Shown here: positions 60,278 through 64,000 of the stretch, in pieces
Position numbering within the stretch: position 1 is the first letter of the stretch
Layout of the letters: every line of letters begins with the position of its first letter
Origin: Pinirhizobacter soli
Lineage (GTDB): Bacteria; Pseudomonadota; Gammaproteobacteria; Xanthomonadales; Rhodanobacteraceae
Direction: 5' to 3'
DNA: 64,000 nucleotides
Assembly (NCBI RefSeq): GCF_015905305.1
Contig: NZ_JADZLQ010000001.1
Span: 2,070,599 to 2,134,598, forward strand
The notes under the pieces: model-generated
Seen by the model: the letters and a program-made list of their open reading frames with translations, nothing else
What the model was told of the DNA's origin: nothing
Database searches by the model: none
Position numbers and translations under genes: made by a program

Positions 60278-62208
60278 GCGCTCACCCTGGCCGGCTCGCG
60301 GGCCTCGCGCCAGATGCCAATCATGCGTTCGAAGGCCAGCGCCGCGCCTTCGATCAAGGCGGCGTCGCCGATCTCGCCAGCCAGCCATGCCCGCGCCGGC
60401 TCCATGAACAGGGTGCGGCCCACGGCGAAGCCGCGGCAACTGTCGGCGGTGGCCGCTTCGCGGAAGCTTTCACGCAATTGGTCGAAGGAGGCGTTGAGTC
60501 CCAGCAAAAGCACACCACGGCAGTACGGGTCGCGTTCGGCGATCAGTGCGTCGATGTGCTTCCACGGCATCGGCTGCGCCGAACACAGTTTCCACCATTC
60601 CGGACGGATGCCCAGGTTATAGATGCGCTTCATCGAACGCAGCACGCGGTCGACGCCGCCCGCAGGCGGAATGACTTCAAGCAGCAGTTCGTGACCGCTG
60701 GCGCTGGCGGCACGCCACAGCGAAAGCAGTTGTGTCTCCTGTTCGACGCGTTCTTCGGCAGGAGCATCGGGGTTGAACTGCACCAAGCACTTGATCACCT
60801 GCTCGCGGGGCCACGACACCAGGTCCGTGCCCACCGAACGGCCATGTTCAAATTCCAGCGGCATGGAGCCGGGCAGTTCCACCGGCCGTCCGACCCACCA
60901 GCCGCGGCCCGTGGCGTCATTGAGGGCGTCCTGGCCATACCGGTCGTCGATCAGTACGCCGATGCGACCTTCCAGGCCCTGCCGGCGTTCAACGGTGGCC
61001 ACGGCCTGTACCAGCAGCTGCTTCAACCGCGGCACACGGGAATCGTCGACGCCGACCTCACGGGCAAGCTCGAAGAACTGCGTGCGGTGGTCGAAGGCGA
61101 ACACATGCAGATCCGGCCATGGCTTGCGCGACACGCTCACGCGATGCAGGTGTTGCAGCACGTCGTCACGATCCGGGCGCTCCGGCCGCGTGGCCGCATC
61201 CAGGAAGTGCGCCAGTTCCGCGCGCGTGGGCATGGCCGGGGCGCAGCCGTGGCGGGACACCACCAGCGCACCGCAGGCATTGGCAAGCGTGCATGCGCGG
61301 TCGAGGTTGCCATCGCCCAGCCATCCAGCCAGGAAGCCGGACAGGAAGGCATCGCCCGCACCGAGCACATTGAGTACTTCCACGCGTTCGCCGCGCCAGG
61401 TGGGTGCATCGTCGATATCGCCAGGAACATTGCCCTCCACCAGGCTGCAGCCCATCGGGCCGCGCTTGACCACCAACAAGGCGGGCGTCACCGCGCGTAC
61501 GGCACGCAGGGCCTGGATAAGGTCCGTGCTGCCGCCGGCGATATGGAACTCTTCCTCGGTGCCCACGAGCACGTCGAAACCCGGAAGAATCGATTGCAGA
61601 TGCTCGGTGACGTGCGCGGCGGCGATGAACCGCTGCTGGCCGTTGCCGCGGCCGGTGAGGCCCCACAGCACCGGTCGGTAGTCGATGTCGAGCACCGTGC
61701 GGACGTCGTTCCGTCGCGCCGCGGCGATGGCACGCGTACTGGCCGCATGCACGCGCGGCGTGGAGAAATGCGTACCGGTAATCACCAACGCGCGGCAGCG
61801 GGCGATGAAGGCCTCGTCGATGTCCTGCTCGTCCAGCGCCATGTCGGCGCAGTTCTCGCGATAAAACAGCAGCGGAAAGGTTTCGCGGTCTTCGATGCCG
61901 AGCATGGCAAGCGCGGTAAGGCGCTCCGGGTCACGCGACACCTGGCTGGTGTCGCAGCCCTCCGCCTGCAGGGCCCGGGTAAGGAAGCGGCCCATGTGAT
62001 CGTCGCCGACACGGGAAATCATCGCCGAACGCAAGCCCAGTCGCGCGCTGCCAAAGGCGATATTGGCCGAGGACCCGCCCAGGTACCGGGCAAAGCTGGT
62101 GGCATCTTCCAGCGGCGCACCGATCTGCTGGGCGTAGAGGTCTACAGCCAGGCGGCCGAGGCAGGCTACGTCGAAGTCGCGGGGGGCAGCCGTAGGGGTT
62201 TGCAGCAT
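60274..62208 (-). CDS. iolC: Fused 5-dehydro-2-deoxygluconokinase (IolC) and DUF2090 aldolase-like domain
   Basis: 644 residues in two parts. Residues about 12-330 form a PfkB sugar kinase (ACLGRLAVDLYAQQIG, YLGGSSANIAFG, and the catalytic LNVLGAGDAFLSGF). Residues about 340-640 form a DUF2090 domain related to class I aldolases (FAFDHRTQFFELA, GVLLLGLNA, RGFAVGRTLF). This would phosphorylate 2-deoxy-5-keto-gluconate and cleave it to dihydroxyacetone phosphate and malonate semialdehyde. The ATG at 62208 has GGAAG eight bases before it; earlier ATGs (62223, 62250) do not. Fusion of this kind is known in several proteobacteria. Confidence 0.93.
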   Translation of the reverse strand: MLQTPTAAPRDFDVACLGRLAVDLYAQQIGAPLEDATSFARYLGGSSANIAFGSARLGLRSAMISRVGDDHMGRFLTRALQAEGCDTSQVSRDPERLTALAMLGIEDRETFPLLFYRENCADMALDEQDIDEAFIARCRALVITGTHFSTPRVHAASTRAIAAARRNDVRTVLDIDYRPVLWGLTGRGNGQQRFIAAAHVTEHLQSILPGFDVLVGTEEEFHIAGGSTDLIQALRAVRAVTPALLVVKRGPMGCSLVEGNVPGDIDDAPTWRGERVEVLNVLGAGDAFLSGFLAGWLGDGNLDRACTLANACGALVVSRHGCAPAMPTRAELAHFLDAATRPERPDRDDVLQHLHRVSVSRKPWPDLHVFAFDHRTQFFELAREVGVDDSRVPRLKQLLVQAVATVERRQGLEGRIGVLIDDRYGQDALNDATGRGWWVGRPVELPGSMPLEFEHGRSVGTDLVSWPREQVIKCLVQFNPDAPAEERVEQETQLLSLWRAASASGHELLLEVIPPAGGVDRVLRSMKRIYNLGIRPEWWKLCSAQPMPWKHIDALIAERDPYCRGVLLLGLNASFDQLRESFREAATADSCRGFAVGRTLFMEPARAWLAGEIGDAALIEGAALAFERMIGIWREAREPARVSA

Positions 62209-62239
62209 GAAGGTTTCTTCCATCATTGGGCGCGTGGCA

Positions 62240-63028
62240 TCAGGCCGCACGGCCTTCCAGTTCGTCGAACAGGCCCTGGATCTCCGATCCGCCAGCCATC
62301 ATTTCAAGTACCGCTTCCTTGCTGATGTCCGCCTTGGCGAAGGTCCCCAGCGACTGCCCGCGGTTGAGCACGGTGAAGCTGTCGGCGATCGGATAAGCGT
62401 GGTGCACGTTGTGCGTGATGAAGATCACCGAGATGCCACGGGCGCGGGCGGTGTGGATCAGCTTCAGCACGTTGCAACTCTGCTTCACGCCCAACGCGGC
62501 GGTGGGTTCGTCAAGGATCAGTACACGCGCACCGAAATGAATGGCGCGCGCGATCGCCAGGCACTGTCGTTCGCCACCGGACATCGATCCCACCAGCTGG
62601 CTGGCATCGCGTACGGCAATACCCATGTCGGCGAGCTTCTGGACTGCCGTGGCGTTGGCGTGGGCCATGTCCATCACCGGTAGCAGGCCGAACAGCTTCT
62701 TCACCGGCTCCCGCCCGGCGAAGAAATTCCTCGCCACGCTCATCAAGGGCACCAGGGCCAGGTCCTGGTAGACGGTGGCGATGCCCATGTCCAGCGCTTC
62801 GCGCGGCGAACGGAAGGCCAAGGCCTTGCCGTCCACCCGGTACTGGCCCGTGCTCGGCGGGTGTACGCCGGCAAGGGTCTTGATCAGCGTGGACTTGCCC
62901 GCGCCGTTGTCGCCGAGGAGGCAGTGCACCTCTCCGCGGCGCAAACGCAGGGTGACATCCTTCAGCGCGATCACCGTGCCGAAGTATTTGCTGACGTTAT
63001 CCAGCTCGAGGATGAAGTCGTCGGCCAT
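62240..63028 (-). CDS. ABC sugar (probably inositol) importer ATP-binding protein
   Basis: 262 residues with one nucleotide-binding domain: Walker [10 protein letters not shown], signature MSGGERQ, Walker B VLILDEP, and the switch His in FITHN. Many monosaccharide importers have a two-domain ATPase near 500 residues; this single-domain form matches the Frc type. It stands 31 bases upstream of iolC in the same operon and follows the permease by nine bases, so inositol uptake is likely. The binding-protein gene is not in the window. Confidence 0.92.
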   Translation of the reverse strand: MADDFILELDNVSKYFGTVIALKDVTLRLRRGEVHCLLGDNGAGKSTLIKTLAGVHPPSTGQYRVDGKALAFRSPREALDMGIATVYQDLALVPLMSVARNFFAGREPVKKLFGLLPVMDMAHANATAVQKLADMGIAVRDASQLVGSMSGGERQCLAIARAIHFGARVLILDEPTAALGVKQSCNVLKLIHTARARGISVIFITHNVHHAYPIADSFTVLNRGQSLGTFAKADISKEAVLEMMAGGSEIQGLFDELEGRAA

Positions 63029-63037
63029 GGCGCGCCC

Positions 63038-64000
63038 CTATTTGCCAGCCGCGGCGCGGCCGCGGATGTAATGGTTGAACAGCACCGCCAGCAGCAGCAT
63101 CGCGCCGAGGAACACGCGGTACCAATCGGAATTGATGTTGGTGAACGAGATGCCGATCTGCACCACGCCGAAGATCAGCGCGCCGAAGCAGGCGCCGACC
63201 ACCGAACCGAAGCCGCCGGTAAGCAGGGTGCCGCCGATCACCACGGCGATGATCGCTTCGAATTCCTTCTGCAGGCCGCGGTCGGCCGCGGCCGAACCCA
63301 CGTCCGCCACCTGCAGCACGCCGAACAGGCAGGCGCAGAAGGCGGTGAACACGAACAGGGAAATCTTCACCCGCTTTACTGGTACGCCCACGTTCTTCGC
63401 GGCATTGGCATCACCGCCCACGGTGCGGATCCAGTTGCCCGCGCGGGTGCGGGCCAGCACGAAAGCCGCGACGGCGCCCAGCACCACCCACCACAGGATC
63501 ACCTTGGGAATGCCATTCACCACCGGCTCGCCGCCTGCCAGTACCTCGATCCACCCCAGCGACGCCAGGCCGTGGAAGATCCACGCGCCGGTACTGCCGA
63601 CGAACAGGGTACGCACGATCGGATCGTCGGCCAGGCGGTCGCCCACGCCTGAGATGATGGTGCCATTGGCGAAATACGTGGACAGCACCAGGGTGAGCCC
63701 GCGCAGGATGAACATGAAGGCCAGGGTGACGATGAACGAAGGCAACTTCGTGCGTACCACCAGATAGCCATTGAGCAAACCCAGCGCCATGGCACCGGCG
63801 AAAGCGAAGATCACCGCCACCCAGGCGGGCCAACCCAGGTACATCACCGGTGCAGCCACCATGACGCCGGCAAAGCCGATCATCGAGCCCATCGACAAAT
63901 CGAATTCCCCGCCCACCATCAACAGGCAAGCACCCACGGCCAGGATGCCCAGGTAGGCGGCCACCTGCGCCCAGTTCATCACGCCGTCGATGGCGAACAT
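63038..64000 (-). CDS. ABC sugar (probably inositol) importer permease, 5'-truncated by the window
   Basis: At least 320 residues with eight or so membrane helices, RbsC/FrcC type: ILAVGACLLMVGGEFDLSMGSMIGFAG near the visible start (in pieces GGEFDLS, SMIGFAG), and VVRTKLPSFIVTLAFMFILRG later. The reading frame reaches the right edge exactly at a Met codon. Related permeases have some 40-60 more residues before GGEFDLS, so this ATG is probably internal and the gene continues outside. First visible gene of the iol operon. Confidence 0.88.
   Translation of the reverse strand: MFAIDGVMNWAQVAAYLGILAVGACLLMVGGEFDLSMGSMIGFAGVMVAAPVMYLGWPAWVAVIFAFAGAMALGLLNGYLVVRTKLPSFIVTLAFMFILRGLTLVLSTYFANGTIISGVGDRLADDPIVRTLFVGSTGAWIFHGLASLGWIEVLAGGEPVVNGIPKVILWWVVLGAVAAFVLARTRAGNWIRTVGGDANAAKNVGVPVKRVKISLFVFTAFCACLFGVLQVADVGSAAADRGLQKEFEAIIAVVIGGTLLTGGFGSVVGACFGALIFGVVQIGISFTNINSDWYRVFLGAMLLLAVLFNHYIRGRAAAGK

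Noticed and set aside
1-64000. CRISPR arrays, rRNA genes, insertion sequences or prophage genes
   Set aside because: No spaced direct repeats, no transposase or integrase reading frames and no rRNA segments were recognised.

Overview
The window is high-GC, densely packed chromosomal DNA with short intergenic gaps, many 4-base ATGA overlaps and no phage, IS or CRISPR content. Gene content (RdgC, TtcA, UbiJ-UbiB, LysR-aceB-aceA, a B12-riboswitch-controlled class Ia ribonucleotide reductase, AaeB-type efflux) points to a gammaproteobacterium of the Xanthomonadales/Lysobacterales. A member of the Rhodanobacteraceae (Luteibacter/Dyella/Rhodanobacter type) is the best guess; this is inference from gene families, not from a marker gene.

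Layout. 1-5.2 kb: a small membrane protein, a YgjP-like metallopeptidase, rdgC, an aromatic/aspartate aminotransferase and ttcA on the minus strand, with a small YdcH-like protein and a GNAT acetyltransferase divergent from ttcA. 5.2-9.1 kb: a marR-FUSC-DUF1656-HlyD efflux operon. 9.1-14.2 kb: a GT39-like membrane glycosyltransferase, a DUF4156 lipoprotein and a periplasmic M16 peptidase. 14.2-19.2 kb: a candidate sigma-54 promoter with phased upstream boxes driving a 62-residue peptide, then trmL, ubiJ-ubiB, truC, arfB and a PlsC-like acyltransferase. 19.3-23.3 kb: the glyoxylate shunt (LysR regulator divergent from aceB-aceA). 23.3-27.4 kb: acpH, an alpha/beta hydrolase, zapE, threonine aldolase and gluconokinase.

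27.4-33.3 kb: a tetR-mprF-virJ run (aminoacyl-phosphatidylglycerol synthesis paired with a likely hydrolase), an SDR gene divergent from tetR over a perfect palindrome, and an esterase lipoprotein. 33.3-37.9 kb: cobalamin riboswitch, nrdA, a KTSC-like small protein, nrdB, thioesterase. 37.9-46.8 kb: DUF2058, aldo/keto reductase, queF, an Ala/Pro-rich lipoprotein, DUF1328 and DUF4142 proteins, tRNA-Arg(CCG), a HigB/HigA-like toxin-antitoxin pair, an M61 aminopeptidase and an amino-acid permease.

46.9-55.1 kb is a lipid/organophosphate scavenging block: an integral-membrane hydroxylase resembling alkylglycerol monooxygenase, coupled to glpQ and an alkaline phosphatase, divergent from a nucleotide pyrophosphatase/phosphodiesterase and cpdB. 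55.1-64 kb is a myo-inositol operon read right to left: ABC permease (cut by the window edge), ABC ATPase, a fused iolC kinase-aldolase, iolD, iolE, iolB and iolA. The missing iolG, binding protein and regulator are expected just beyond the right edge.

The most unusual signals are the sigma-54 layout before the 62-residue peptide, the hydroxylase-GlpQ coupling, the MprF-VirJ pair, and several -10 hexamers placed so that the transcripts would be leaderless.
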